This document shows positions 1 to 11,299 of a DNA stretch of 64,000 bases, piece by piece. The DNA is from Massariosphaeria phaeospora (lineage: Eukaryota; Ascomycota; Dothideomycetes; Pleosporales). Under the pieces are notes generated by a model, which ran no database searches, was not told the origin of the DNA, and was given only the letters and a program-made list of their open reading frames with translations. The DNA is taken from contig JAADJZ010000004.1 in assembly GCA_011032825.1 (NCBI GenBank), positions 620,001-684,000 on the forward strand, read 5' to 3'. How positions within the stretch are numbered: position 1 is the first letter of the stretch; every line of letters starts with the position of its first letter. The position numbers and the translations under genes were made by a program.

Positions 1-1
1 G

Positions 2-933
2 AGCGTTCCATTTGCTGCTGGTCGCACTATCGATATCCGCCAAATCGGCGACCAGACATACTGCGGCAGAGGCGAAAAGCCGAATGTCGATAGCTGCCGG
101 TCTGCTATCGGACTCATCAACACCCAATCCGGCTTCTACAACAAGGGCAACGAGTTCCGCTATGGTGACTGCTCAGTGATAGCAGCTGAAGGCTCTTCAG
201 GCAGCATTCCAGGGCAGGCATTCGTTGATCTTGCAAACGATATCCTGAGCAACTGCAACGTTCTTGGCTGGGCTTACAAGAGCGGCGTCAACGTGAGTCA
301 AGAACATACCCGCGCAAGATCTGAAATGCAAAGCCTAACACGTACAGGTCTCGATCTCCCAATGCAATGTCTGCGGCGGTGGCATTTGCACCAGATGCAA
401 CTCGCCCGGCCAAGGCCCGCTCCGAAAGCGCAACATAATAGAACTCGACGACATGGCGCCGTCCCCCGTTGAGCGCTCCGCGCCATCCAAAGTGCAACCA
501 GTCGCCAAGCGCGACGAGACCCCCAAGCCAGGCATGATCTGCGGCGCCGGCGCCGCTGCCGACATCTCGTCGTGCAATGAGCTTGCCGATATCCTCGGGA
601 AAATGCAGAACGTTCCGCTGCCATTCACCACTGCGCACTCGGGAGATGAGGGCTATGCCCGCGTCTGCCAGTTTGCGCTACAGCCCACGACTGGAGAGGG
701 CGAGACTGCGGATAGCGGGAAGGTCTCGCAGATGCTGAAGGATATCACGGACACTTGCAAGGACCCGACTGGGAAGTATGTCGGTCGCATGACGAACACG
801 AACGGTAAGTTATTTCGACACTGACTCAGGTCGCGGCAGCAACTGACGTTTTGAATCAGGTGACGGATACCATGTCTTTGCTGGTAGCCTTTGCGGCAGT
901 TTCGGGTTCGGTCTTGCTGGTTGCACTCCTTAG
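2..933 (+). CDS. secreted-type Cys-rich protein, 5' end missing
   Basis: The gene enters from the left edge, so its start and any signal peptide are outside the window. Exons are about 2-292, 348-804 and 860-933; introns of 55 bases each begin GTGAGT and GTAAGT and end CAG, and joining them keeps one frame to a TAG at 931-933. The product has many paired cysteines, including a CNVCGGGICTRC stretch just after the first junction. Dibasic sites follow (RKR, then KR before DETPKPG), and then comes a second Cys-containing segment ending FGLAGCTP. Cysteine spacing and dibasic sites are typical of secreted fungal proteins processed by a Kex2-like protease; that is inference. The first segment loosely resembles KP4-like small secreted proteins, but I cannot assign a family. 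Exon structure is well supported, function is not. Confidence 0.65.
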
Positions 934-2161
934 GGAACCCAGATCGGCACTACTCTTCATCGCGGCTGAAGCGCGAGGCTAGCGGCAATTGGATTTGCTT
1001 CTTGCACAATGAACGCATGGGAACACGGCTATATACATGTATTCCTTGATGAAGTTACGGTCTTTCTTCTTTTCTAAGTATCAGATTTGTAGAGAATGTA
1101 CATATATTTATGAAGCTGTGCTTCGTCATTTCGAAACCCCGGTCCAAGATTCACTCAAGATCGTCAGTGATATGATCAACGTACGATGCATCGCCGACTG
1201 ACGAGCTGCCCCACCTTTACGCCGAAGGATTTGGTGGGGTAAGTGTAGTTCAGGGATGTAGGCAGTGCATCACCCTACTAGTAGTGATCCTTAGGTACTT
1301 AGTCAAAGATGACGACGTACAAAGCACGTTCATGTGCCCAAATACGCTGCCGCTTTCTATTGACCTAGGCTTGCTTACCAAGGTTCACTGGTCCTGATTC
1401 TTTTCTAAGTGCCCAGAAATATTCAGCACTAATCGATCTTCCGAGTCGGATTAATTGGTTTCGCGCTACACCTTATGTGTGGCTCTCGTACGAGCCTCAT
1501 TACGGAATGTATCTTCCACAATAATTCCCATAACATGCTGTCCTTGAACTGTCGATAAATCGTTGCTGGAAGCAATCAATTATGTCGTTCCTGAAGTGTG
1601 GCAACCCCAACAACAACTGCGGCTCCAACTGTTGAAATGGCAACTCTGCGAGCTTGACCCAACATCGCCTAGCTACTTTGACAGAATAGAATTGAGTGGC
1701 TATGATAAGTGTTTACCTGATGATTTTAAAAGCAAACATAGAGCGGAAAGAATACTCCGTTCTGGCTGGGATCTAAATGCTGGATAGTAATAAAATACTG
1801 CCGAAAGCCTACCCAAGCTCATGTTTTTCCATAGTTAAAGTATCTTGAGTAAGCATTTCAAAAAGTCTGCCGAGGGTCACGGGACGTGCAAGTCCGCACT
1901 CCAGGCCTCGTACCTGCGGAACTCCAAACTAGCCTGAAGAGGCTTTTATATTGAATCTATTTCTTATCGCTCTCCAAGCTACCATCCGTTTGAACAACAC
2001 CTATATATTATTTCCACAGTTCAGCACCTCTGCATTGTCCCAATACTACACAAACGGTGACTTCAACATCCGCGCCCACAGCACTCCTTCAAGGACGAGA
2101 ATCCCCTGGTGGCCCTCCTCCTGGTCTAAGCGTCATTTCGAAGCTTTGATGGTCGGTAAAG
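934..2161. other. intergenic, no supported gene
   Basis: I see no convincing gene here. A 74-codon open frame near 1563-1787 starts only at TTG and has no recognisable features. Sequence just left of 2162 may hold a lost first exon of the SDR relic, but no start codon joins cleanly. Confidence 0.5.
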
Positions 2162-3263
2162 AACCCGCCGGCGGAACCTAACGTCACTTTCGCTGGGAGT
2201 ACCGTCCTTGTCACTGGTGCAAACGCCGGCCTAGGTTTCGAAGCGGCAGTGAAATATGCACAGAAAGGCGCGTCAAAACTCATCTTCGCCGTGCGATCTC
2301 TCCAGAAAGGCGAAGAGGCAAAGATAAAGATCGTTGAAAGAAGCGGACGGGATGCTGACTGCATCACCGTCATGCAAGTCGACCTAAACACGTTCGCGTC
2401 CGTCCAGGCCTTCGTTAAAGCCCTCGAGAAAGAGACTGCGCAGCTTCAAACTGTGCTTCTGTGCGCCGGCCTTGCGAACCCAAAGATCATCAAATCAAGG
2501 GAAGAATGGGAGATGTCTGTACAAGTCAACGTGCTGTCAACAGCTCTGATGGCGGTCGAATTACTGCCGCTTCTCCGCAAAACCGCTGCGTCCACGGGAG
2601 AACCTCCACACCTGACGTTCGTGACCAGTTTCGGACACAGCGAAGTCAAGAGCGGGTGGTTCAAAGGCCAAACTCTACTCAGCCGCGCGGACGACGAGTC
2701 GCAATACGATAACGAGAAGTCTTACCACATGGTGAAACTCTTGGGTATGGCCGCCATGCTGCGAATCGTAAAAGAGCAACGAAGGCAGACGGTGCGACTG
2801 GCATTATTGTGAATGCTTGCTGTCCGTTCATGTGCAATACTGAGCTTGGCCGCGACTGGCCTTTGCATATCAAGCTTGTTATGGGTACATTTTGTTATGG
2901 GTACATTTCAGTATTTAACCGCGAGGACGGCTGAGGAGGGCTCGAGGACTTTGTTGGGGGCGACGACGTTGGGGCCGGAGAGTCAGGGGAAATTCTGGAA
3001 TCATGACATTCTTTACCCGTGAGTGATCATGTCGTTCTGTGATATGATTCGGCTGACGAGGTTATAGGCTTGGAAAATTCGCCAAGGACGAGAAATTGCT
3101 CACGGAAACTTGGGATGAGATTGAGAGGGTTATTGAAAAGAGTGAGCCAAACGTGGAAAGTCTTTTGCGCGTCTGGTCTGGGCAAATTGTACAAATACTC
3201 GAGACATCGGTTCTGGGACGCTCTTGTCGGCGTTTCTTTCAAGATTCGAAAATATGGGTTTGA
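2162..3263 (+). pseudogene. short-chain dehydrogenase/reductase (SDR), frameshifted relic
   Basis: This encodes a Rossmann-fold SDR of the fungal retinol-dehydrogenase-like type. The cofactor motif TGANAGLG is read near 2215-2240, a CAGLAN motif stands in the usual NAG position, and YHMVK fits the catalytic YxxxK. The frame then breaks. Conserved sequence [19 protein letters not shown] (from about 2797) is read one frame off, and the original frame returns only after a 16-bp tandem duplication at 2876-2907. A 49-base intron (3019-3067, GTGAGT...TAG) joins the last exon, which ends at TGA 3261-3263. No in-frame ATG precedes the start, so the N-terminus is lost or on an unrecognised exon. The intact SDR at 62420-63534 is a relative. 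NAD(P)-dependent oxidoreductase is the family role; the substrate is unknown. Confidence 0.75.
2876..2907 (+). repeat. 16-bp perfect tandem duplication inside SDR relic
   Basis: The unit TTGTTATGGGTACATT occurs twice head to tail (2876-2891, 2892-2907). Its length is not a multiple of three, so it shifts the reading frame of the SDR relic by one base. Confidence 0.9.
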
Positions 3264-3815
3264 CATGGATGATGCAAACCCCGATTGATCCAGTTCTTAC
3301 TCCTCGAGTACTTTCCCCTGTATAAAACAAAACTTCCGCTCGGGTTTGCTGTCGCACGCGTTTTGCAATACATGAAAATGCACCATGGGATGTATGTTGA
3401 AAATGATAGAAGCCATAAGCTATCCTCTGATGGTATCATGAGACCAGTCGCCTAAAACCATATATAAGAGGCCCGTCCACCAGCATAGATATTTTCCGCA
3501 GTCCTCTGGTCTTCAGATGCGGACAATGCCATGCGCTTCATTCGGCTTCCTTCTTTCCTAACTGGGCGACACTAAGGTCTTGATAAATGATAGTACAACC
3601 GAAGCGAATCACGCAGCCTTGTAATGCTACCTCGATAGGTGTTCGCCAAGCTAATCTCCCTGTGCTCCAAGGTTTGTCCTAGAAGCGGGCACGTGATACG
3701 TATATAAGTTGTTTCCAAGGTCACTTTCACTTTAAGCGAGCGACGAGTTGCCCCGGGCATCAGAACTTCTAATGACTCAGCTTGGTACCCACCCGTCGCC
3801 ACCGGCACCCTCGAC

Positions 3816-3822
3816 TATAAAA
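3816..3822 (+). promoter_or_regulatory. TATA box candidate for the BTB-like gene
   Basis: TATAAAA lies about 125 bases before the ATG at 3943, followed by a CT-rich stretch typical of fungal core promoters. The remainder of 3264-3942 shows no gene. Confidence 0.45.
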
Positions 3823-3942
3823 CCCCCTCTACCTTCCCTCCATCGCCGACATTCCACCAACAAAGTGCAGCACCACCAACCAGTCTGGAACTCTTCTATA
3901 CGCGCAATTCAACCGTGATTTCCACCTTCAACTAGATTCAAC

Positions 3943-4912
3943 ATGATGAACTACTCCTCAGGTGCACGCAAGGTACACGCCAAGTAAGTCGGTATCAACT
4001 CTGAAACCTATCGTGGCTAACACGATTAGCAACGTCCGCAATCCCGTCAAGGCCTCCCAGAGTGGGGCTTCAGAAGACGACGACGCCTTCAGCTTCGACA
4101 TCCGCAACCTTTCCAAGGTAGGCCGCGAAGCCCTGCGAGTAGGCGAGGCCGTCCAGGTCTTTGAAGGCGGTGAACCCATTGCTTTCATGCCCAAAGCGCT
4201 GTTTCTGGCCGTTTCCAGCAAACCAGAGCTCGTGAACAGCGGAAACGAGATCCACGTAGTGGCGGGTACCGGCAGAAACCCAATACTTCACATCGTCAAG
4301 TACTTCAACGATGTGACTCAAACTCTTGGAATCTTCAGCATGCGCGAGGAGGAAACAGCATTCCGAACTCTGGCCATCTGCCGCGCGGCGCGTCTGCTCG
4401 GAGTAGACCGCTACACTGGTCATCTTCACGGCGGTATCTGGAACCAGCTACACCGGGATCCAGCCGACGTCGAGTTGATCTATGCGATCCTGGCCCTCGA
4501 GAACACCATGGCCGACCCATACTTCAGCGGCCTCGCAGCCCGCCTCGCCTATGTCAAGCGCCAAGGCCGACTCGACGACGACGAGCGGCTCGTCAAGATC
4601 TTGGCCGAGAACGACCATCTCGCCAAAGCCGTTGAAGGAGTCAACGAGAAGTACGAGCATCGCGAGCGTCTCAAACGTGAACGTGAAGAGCGCCAGCGCA
4701 GGGTTGAGGAAGCTCGTGCCCTGGATGAGGCTTGGAAGGCGCAGCGCGCGGAGAAATACAAGGCTAACGTCGCCAAGAACAAGGCTTACTGGGAGGAGAA
4801 GAAGAGCAAGGACAAGGAACTGGAGAAGTCGGTTCAAGAAAAGCTGCGGACTGGCAATCGGCATCTATTCACTAAGGAGGAGGCCAGGCACTTCGCGCGC
4901 TCTCGAGGATAA
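3943..4912 (+). CDS. BTB/POZ-like protein with C-terminal coiled coil
   Basis: Two exons, 3943-3983 and 4030-4912, are separated by a 46-base intron (GTAAGT...TTAG). The upstream ATG 3943 is chosen because it splices in frame into the long second exon; the product is 307 aa. Residues about 30-150 have the look of fungal BTB/POZ-like domains (a VGEAVQVFEGGEPIAF strand region, then a helical part with AFRTLAICRAARLLGV). Residues about 215-295 are strongly charged, rich in Glu, Lys and Arg (ERLKREREERQRRVEEAR), and should form a long coiled coil. BTB domains mediate dimerisation or recruitment to cullin-3 ligases; no partner can be read from the sequence. The frame is intact and codon use resembles the housekeeping genes. 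The BTB assignment is by general resemblance, not by an invariant motif. Confidence 0.65.
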
Positions 4913-5754
4913 GGCGCTTCTTGCCAGAGAAATTGCATTCTCGGTGAATTCTCTCTCTGGTGAATCCTCTTTTCAGTGAAAGTGATACTAGATACGGTTG
5001 TGATGATTTCATCTGGCACCATTTTTGCATCCCTCATCAATCAATTCACTCAGGCGTATGGACTGGTTTAATTAGCGGAACCTCGAGGTGAATGTGATGT
5101 AACATTCTAGACAACAATTTGTGAAAAGATGTGTATTCTGATTCACTTTCACTAGCTTCTTTTGGTACTGGAACTGTGTGGTCGTGCATTTACCAAAGTA
5201 GTGTTGCGGGTCGGTCGCAGTGCGGGACAAGACGGGCTATGTAGAGCCTGTAGAGAGCCGCTAAACTACTCTCGGCAATAGCTGTCGCACACTATTGGTG
5301 ATCAAATTGTTTTCGCATCCTCAGAACCGCGCTGAACCCTTCACTAATGTTTTCCGCTTGATAAATTGACACGATGTGTCAAATTATTTTGTTTAATGCA
5401 TATCAAGTGAAAACGGGCTAACTGAATAGCTGAGCTGGTACGTTAACGTCCAGGTACCGGTCGTCCAGTCGCCAGATGTGTATTCCATATCCTATCTTTA
5501 ACGCCTAGTATTCCGAAACAATCTCGATAGAACGATGCGCCGCTGAGTTGGTGCGGCACCGCTACGCCGTATAAGCAGTCAAGAACGTCGCCGCAATGTC
5601 CCCGCCTAATAAGTTTATAACAAGACGTATGTCAAAGTGTGCCCGCTGGCAGTCCCCCTGATTCAGTAAGCACTCTACTTATACTTCTCATAACTGTATA
5701 TTTCTTACGGCTGGACATACGTCCTCGATCAGCATTGCAGCCCAGATTGTGAGC
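4913..5754. other. intergenic, no supported gene
   Basis: No reading frame with recognisable content is present on either strand. The segment includes AT-rich tracts near 5320-5410. Confidence 0.5.
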
Positions 5755-6142
5755 ATGAAACTATCGATCGTTGGCGCTTCGTTAGCTATAGCCCACTCAG
5801 CACAGCCAGCGACCGCATCCTCGCACTCTCAAGAGATGTTCAGGGATACACGTATCTCGGAGGATAGAGTTTCCGGCCACAACCATGCGTATTTCACCCG
5901 GGTGGACCCTTACAGCCAACTTGGTGCCATCGCGGAACTAGTAATCTATCCTGACCTCCCGAAGCTGTATATTTTTCTCTCTCATTTATCGCTCTTTACA
6001 ATTGCTCACGCTGACTAGTAACGAACACGTTTTTGTGTATGTGAATGGCTACGTCAGAGAGAGGTATCCCGCCCTGAAAGACGCCACACTTCAGATTGTT
6101 GGGCCTTGTCCTATCCCGTTCGAAGAACGAGCTGGCCGATAG
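5755..6142 (+). pseudogene. secreted-protein gene, N-terminal part, truncated by stop
   Basis: ATG 5755 opens a signal-peptide-like start (MKLSIVGASLAIAHSAQPA). A 52-base intron, 5967-6018 (GTATAT...TAG), removes a stop and joins a good second exon reading LNEHVFVYVNGYVRERYPAL. The frame ends at TAG 6140-6142. Downstream, another frame still reads protein-like sequence (ANGTWKTYPKIPTDPTYSKD) before further stops. I read this as a decayed gene for a secreted protein of unknown function. It may once have continued into the next relic (6316-7725), but no joining exon structure works. Confidence 0.5.
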
Positions 6143-6315
6143 CCAGTTTTGCGAACGGCACATGGAAAACTTACCCTAAGATCCCTACTGATCCGACATA
6201 TTCGAAAGACTGGCAACCCCCTATTTTCGAATAGTTCGGTTATCTTGTGACATCAGCAGCCCAATTCGAAAAACTGCATATACACAATGCAGTGACTTCC
6301 AAGACTACCTTCAAG

Positions 6316-7725
6316 TAATGCGGGTGGAATCGCTACACTACGCGCAAAAACCTAGTCTCCGCGTTTTTGTCGATAGCTCGCGAGATACAGATTCCATCAA
6401 AGGAACGTCTTACGCCATTCCTGAAGCTCGACATCAATGACCTTACTTTTACAGACATAACATCGTATAATGCAGCAACGACTACACATCATCTGATTGC
6501 GAGCACAGACTTAGTTGCAGCCGAATTTGCTACAACGAAGTACCGCATACCTGCACGAATACACAGTCCAGACGAGAACCCCGAAGACATATATGGAGAT
6601 AACGATGGTACTATGTACCCAGCTACTGAAGATTCGGTTACCTACTTCCGAGTCAACAATTCCTGGCCGGGCGATGACCAACCAACATGCTCTGTGGATT
6701 TCCGATGCGGAAACCCGATCACACCTCTCTCAAATAAGGGTTTCTGTGTATAGCACCATACGGCATTTGTTAGATGGACCCAGAGTGTGGACGTCAACTA
6801 CGCCCCCCCTGGCATCTCGTTTCACGAGCCAGTACCGTTGAAAGCAAGACAAGACCTTCAGGATCTACATAAGCTAGTACGAGGGAACGGCAAAAATTCC
6901 AACTGGTGGCGAGGACCCTCCTGTTTCAAACAATCTCTCACAGGTCTTACTGGATCACTTGATACCAGATAAGACCCAACAAGCCCAGATCAGCGCAGAG
7001 AATCCGCCCACTAAGTTCAATGCGGCGTTCAACGACGACACTTCCTTCAAAGAAGCAATCAAAGATGTTAAGATCAAGGACGGGGACGTAGAGATACAAC
7101 TGAACGACGGTTGGAACCGCTTCTTCCACCCCAAGGGACAAGCGCTTGGTTTTTCGCGGATGGCTTCTTCCAGACAATCAAGATGCATCGCGAGTGGGAC
7201 TTCAACAAGGACTACAAATCCGGCACCTGTTCGTTCCATCTCGAGCAGATCGAGCGGTGTCCCCACGATCGCATCGGAGACACTCACACGGGCATGTGGG
7301 GCCTGCTCGAGGTCAAAGACGCAGCAGGGAAAACGCTCGAAATCAAAGGCGCGCACAACAAGGCCATCGAGCCAACCGACGAAATTGACCTATGGGAGCT
7401 TGACGTCCCTGAGGATGTGGAGATGTTCAAGTCGGTTCTGCCTGTAGAGCTACACATTGATCCTCACAGCGGATGGTCTCTGGAGTTCAGCTACGGAGAT
7501 CAAAACTGGAACGACGCGGATATCGATGATTCGCAATCGACATATTGCAAGCCGGAAAAATGGGAGCCTTCTTTGGTCAAAGACTGGTCGAACAAGTTCT
7601 GTGCGGATAAAAAAGAGGGGGATGAAATTGGGTTAAGTCCTTTGTTTGCATTGTACGTTGCTGTCGTGTATACTAACGTTCCGCTACAGAGGCGAAGTAT
7701 GGACTGCTTTTTCAAGTTTGACTAA
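6316..7725 (+). pseudogene. fragmented coding region of unknown family
   Basis: Three overlapping frames carry protein-like sequence in order. 6319-6753 includes TYFRVNNSWPGDDQPTCSVD. 6787-6972 includes VNYAPPGISFHEPVPLKARQ. 6959 to about 7150 reads into a long well-formed stretch (7130-7725) with FFADGFFQTIKMHREWDFNK and a Cys-containing end, MDCFFKFD. A frame change near 7135-7155 is not explained by a GT-AG intron. The first segment lacks an ATG. The fragments look like one decayed gene for an extracellular or cytosolic protein of unknown function. Alternatively a multi-intron gene with non-standard splice sites remains possible. Confidence 0.45.
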
Positions 7726-8150
7726 GAGCATATTTAGCAACGCTTCGGTTCTCTTCGGAGACTTCTATTATGCATGTAACACCCGGTTGTCATACCAAAA
7801 TAGCATGTTAAGTGATCTACGACTTCATTGGGCCACATCGTGGATCATCGCATGATGCATGTAGCTAGCAATATATAGTAATATGAAAAAACACTAGCGA
7901 ACCTATCGTTGATTTTTCCGCGGTAAGTAGCACAGCTACCCCCCGAGGTCTATCTGACAGTATCTACTTAATTTGGTTCAATGCAGGTACGCTGACTTTT
8001 AGACTCCTTTCATACCCTGCCATACAACTGCAACGTCAACATTGTATCGTGGTGATCTTGGAGATGTAACCTTGCTCGAGTAATGTGTGTATACCTTGCG
8101 CCGAAATCACCATCAAATTCAAAAAGCTGTCTAGGGACAAGTCAGCAACT

Positions 8151-9287
8151 ATGAAGCTTCTTGATTTAATCAGATTTCTTTTGCCAGTCTTCGGCCAAGT
8201 TTGCGTCGCAGCACCAGCGGTGGATAGTACCTGCACGCCCATGTCTGCAGGCTACGAAGTAATTGACGACTCGCCCGCGATCAACGAAGCGCTCAGAAAC
8301 TGCGGCAACGGCGGTACCATCATCTTATCCTCGACGCAAATCTACACCATTCGAACCCCGGTCGATTTCTCGCCCTGCAAGAACTGCGACTTCCAAATCG
8401 AAGGCACTGTTCTGGCGGCGAGCGACCAGTGGGACTACTGGCAGAACAGCGCAAACTCTTTCTTTACCGTCGCCAACGCACACGGGGTGCGCATACGAAG
8501 CGTCACCGGTAAAGGAGTCGTCGATGGGAATGGAGTCGGATTTTGGGGTCGACCGTGGAGTCCCCGGAGAGGTGGAACGCCGTTCGTGCACATCACAAAC
8601 GGCTCGACTGGCATCTCCGTGGAGAATCTCCACTTCAAGAACGTGATGCAGCGGTTCTTCATCCTAGATGGGAACTCCTCTTCACTTTCTTTCAAGGACC
8701 TCCGGTTCACCACCGAGGGCCAGCCGGCCACACTCGCTGAGTTTGACACGTTCGGCTACGAGATGCGAGAAGTGCGCGATGTCGACATCGATAACGTCAC
8801 TATGGATTTCCGCAGCACAGCTCCCGTCGGTATATGCATCGCATTCGACAAGAACACATCGAACGTTCGCGTGCGCAACTCGTCGTGTCGCGGCTGGGGC
8901 GGTGCGCTCGTCATGTTCGGTACCATTTTCCCCGAGCTGAGAAGCAACGGCACTGCATCGAACATCACTGTATCCGACTTCACCTTCGATGGCACCATGG
9001 CCGCGGGTATGAAGAGCTGGTGGGCCCCTCCATACGCAACGTTCGTGCGGGATGTTGTTTGGGATGGCGTTACGGTCAAGAGTGGGACGCCTGCAGGGGT
9101 GGATGCGTGCTATGCGAGCATGAGGTCGACGCGGTATTACCCACAGTGTGTTGAGCAGGTCGAGACACATGTGGAGGTGTGGTTTAGGAACTTCAGAGGC
9201 AAGGTTGGAAGTCCGCCGGATTGGGGTATCGTCAATAAACACAGCAGTATCAAGGGCTACTTTGAGAATTGGGTAGATAGCGCCTAG
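8151..9287 (+). CDS. GH28-like secreted pectin-lyase-fold protein, catalytic residues altered
   Basis: A single exon encodes 378 aa. ATG 8151 is chosen because it gives a signal peptide (MKLLDLIRFLLPVFGQVCVA); the open frame upstream of it adds nothing. The body is a right-handed beta-helix of the polygalacturonase (GH28) type: ...INEALRNCGNGGTIIL near the start, then GKGVVDGNGVGFWG, then repeated strand turns such as NVTMDF and NVRVRNSSCRGWGG. Active GH28 enzymes have NTD, DD, GHG and RIK motifs. Here the corresponding places read EFDTFGY, CIAFDKNT, SCRGWGGAL and GMKSW. Thus the fold is clear but the usual acid pair and histidine are not seen. It may be a lectin-like or otherwise repurposed GH28 relative. 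Several N-glycosylation sequons fit secretion. A degraded copy of its 3' end lies at 11300-11510. Confidence 0.8.
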   Translation: MKLLDLIRFLLPVFGQVCVAAPAVDSTCTPMSAGYEVIDDSPAINEALRNCGNGGTIILSSTQIYTIRTPVDFSPCKNCDFQIEGTVLAASDQWDYWQNSANSFFTVANAHGVRIRSVTGKGVVDGNGVGFWGRPWSPRRGGTPFVHITNGSTGISVENLHFKNVMQRFFILDGNSSSLSFKDLRFTTEGQPATLAEFDTFGYEMREVRDVDIDNVTMDFRSTAPVGICIAFDKNTSNVRVRNSSCRGWGGALVMFGTIFPELRSNGTASNITVSDFTFDGTMAAGMKSWWAPPYATFVRDVVWDGVTVKSGTPAGVDACYASMRSTRYYPQCVEQVETHVEVWFRNFRGKVGSPPDWGIVNKHSSIKGYFENWVDSA

Positions 9288-9837
9288 GTGTAAGTGGGCT
9301 GTAAAAGTACTAGCCGAGCATTGTTTTCTGCACTTCGTCTTTCCTGTCACGTGGTTGTCTCGATTCTCACCGCCCTAGGCCAGTTCTTGTCCCGCCACTC
9401 GGCTACCGGCGTTGCAGCCCACTTATATCTTGGCAATTTCTGCAACACCTTCGCCGTCAGTCCAGCTTCCTCCCACCTTTACAACTTCGCCACCCAAATC
9501 TCGCGGCGGGCTCAACCACTGTTTTGTGTCTAGGAAGCTAACGCGCTTAGTGACGCCACTCGGGTGCCTCGTGTATCGAGCAGAATCCTGCCCTCTACTC
9601 CCCCCCTCCCTGATTTCGGCTCACCCATCGCCCTTGCCCTTTCCACAATCTGAAGACTGCATAGCGCTAACCTTGTTCCGACACTGGCGCAACATCTACA
9701 TCAACTTACCAGACTTCACCTTTCTAAGACTTCTGTGGTCTCCCCCTAAGAGCCGCGGGCCTTGTGTCAAACGGATACCTGAGTATACCGTGCTCGGTGC
9801 ACACAACAATAATAAACTACCACCCTTCCACGGCACG

Positions 9838-11230
9838 ATGCTATTACTCGACTTCCCCCCGGAAATCTTCCAGAGAATCATACACGAGTTCGTCTCTAGT
9901 ACTGGAGTCGCTGAAGCTTGGAAAGCTCGTCGCGTTTGCCGTAGGTTCACCAGAGTGACAACCCATCAATCGAATGCTAAGAACATTAGGAACGTTCGCA
10001 AATGAAGTCCGTCAGGACGTGTTAGCCTTCCAACGAACAACGGCCTTCACAAACCAATTGCCACACACGCAGTCCAGTATCATTGCACGCCGCATACTAG
10101 CATCTAACTTGAGGATATATCTCGCAAACCGCTCGAAAAATATTTTGGACGCCAATGACTTCCTCCTCGTCAAGTTAAAGAATTTCGCTGGATATCTTTC
10201 CCAACAATGTGGACCTGAGACGAAAACCACGCGTCAGGAGTCCCAGAAGTTGGTTTACAAGCTGTTCAAGAAACGCTGGGATAAACAGGGTATGATTAGA
10301 ATTCTTCACCGTGAAGATAGGACGTACACCAGATCGACTCGAGACTTGAGCGTATGGGACAAACTCGCAGTGGCGATTGCGATCGACGAGGTCAATCTGG
10401 TCCGAGCATTGCTCCTACAAATCCAGCGTGTGCAAGCTCCTATCGATGAGATTTTCCGGAATCCTCTCATTCTTGCGATCAAATATCACCGAGAAGGAAT
10501 AATTCAGGCCATACTCAACTACATCAGGAAGTACCACCCCCTCTATCCACCAGGGTTCAATGGTGGGCCCCTTCCTGGTAATCCCGATTTGTTCGAGCCA
10601 CATGCAGCCATTCTCGAAGCAATTGATCAAAAACAACACAGTATCACACAGACGCTAGTGAAATTCTATCAGGAGCGTAAACTGAAGTTTCACAAGGACG
10701 ATTACAACAACTGGCTGCTAAAGGCTGTCGGAACCGCGGACCTGATCATGGTCAAGCAGATATTGGCGACAAAGATCAAGTCTTCCCCCAAGGTCATCCA
10801 GACGACTTTCACACAGGCGTGTCGCGTGGGAAATCCTGAGGTTGTCGCCTCATTGCTAGACCACATGCCCTTCAAGCCGAACACAAAAGCAGCTGGATTC
10901 TTACAATTCTTTCAACTGATAGCGGCAATTGATTCAGGGCATACCAAGGTGGTGCAAGTGGTCCTCGATGCTGGCGCGGATCTCAGCCATTGCGGCCCAG
11001 TACATCGCGACCTCACACCTGGCTATGACTTTAGGTCCCCTCTCGAGCACGCCTTAAATGACGACTTTAAATTTCCCATTGCCAAGATGATCCTGGATCG
11101 AGGTGCACATATCGGGGGATTCTTTCCATACATGAGCGAAAGCAAATGGGAACTTCTCCGACAAGCCAAGATCACGAGAGGGGAAAATGATGTTGGAGAG
11201 TGGAATTACGAGGTGACATTCCCTGGGTAA
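9838..11230 (+). CDS. F-box-like / ankyrin repeat protein, copy 1
   Basis: Exons 9838-9940 and 9990-11230 flank a 49-base intron (GTAGGT...TTAG) and encode 447 aa. The first exon carries a short F-box-like segment (LLDFPPEIFQRIIHEFV ... RVCR), interrupted by the intron after the first base of an Arg codon. The rest is helical, with ankyrin-type repeats in the C-terminal half: AVGTADLIMVKQILATKIK, TQACRVGNPEVVASLLD, AAIDSGHTKVVQVVLDAGAD and HALNDDFKFPIAKMILDRGAH. F-box proteins link targets to SCF ubiquitin ligases and ankyrins bind protein partners, so a substrate-adaptor role is plausible inference. The same first-exon length (103 bases), intron phase and domain order recur at 12251 and 16608, which fixes this gene model. 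Sequence before the gene (about 9360-9540) resembles that before copy 2. Confidence 0.82.
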
Positions 11231-11299
11231 AGGTTGATGCAAAACTCTCTCGGGGTGAACACTTTTAAGCCTGTCACTCTTATCTTCGCCGTTACTCAC

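Noticed and set aside
1563..1787. 74-codon open frame on the plus strand
   Set aside because: It starts at TTG, not ATG, has no recognisable motif, and lies in AT-rich intergenic sequence.
4448..4864. 138-codon hydrophobic open frame on the minus strand
   Set aside because: It is the antisense of the charged coiled-coil region of the BTB-like gene; Glu/Lys codons read backwards give Leu/Phe.
8682..9350. 222-codon open frame on the minus strand
   Set aside because: Antisense shadow of the GH28-like gene with no protein features of its own.
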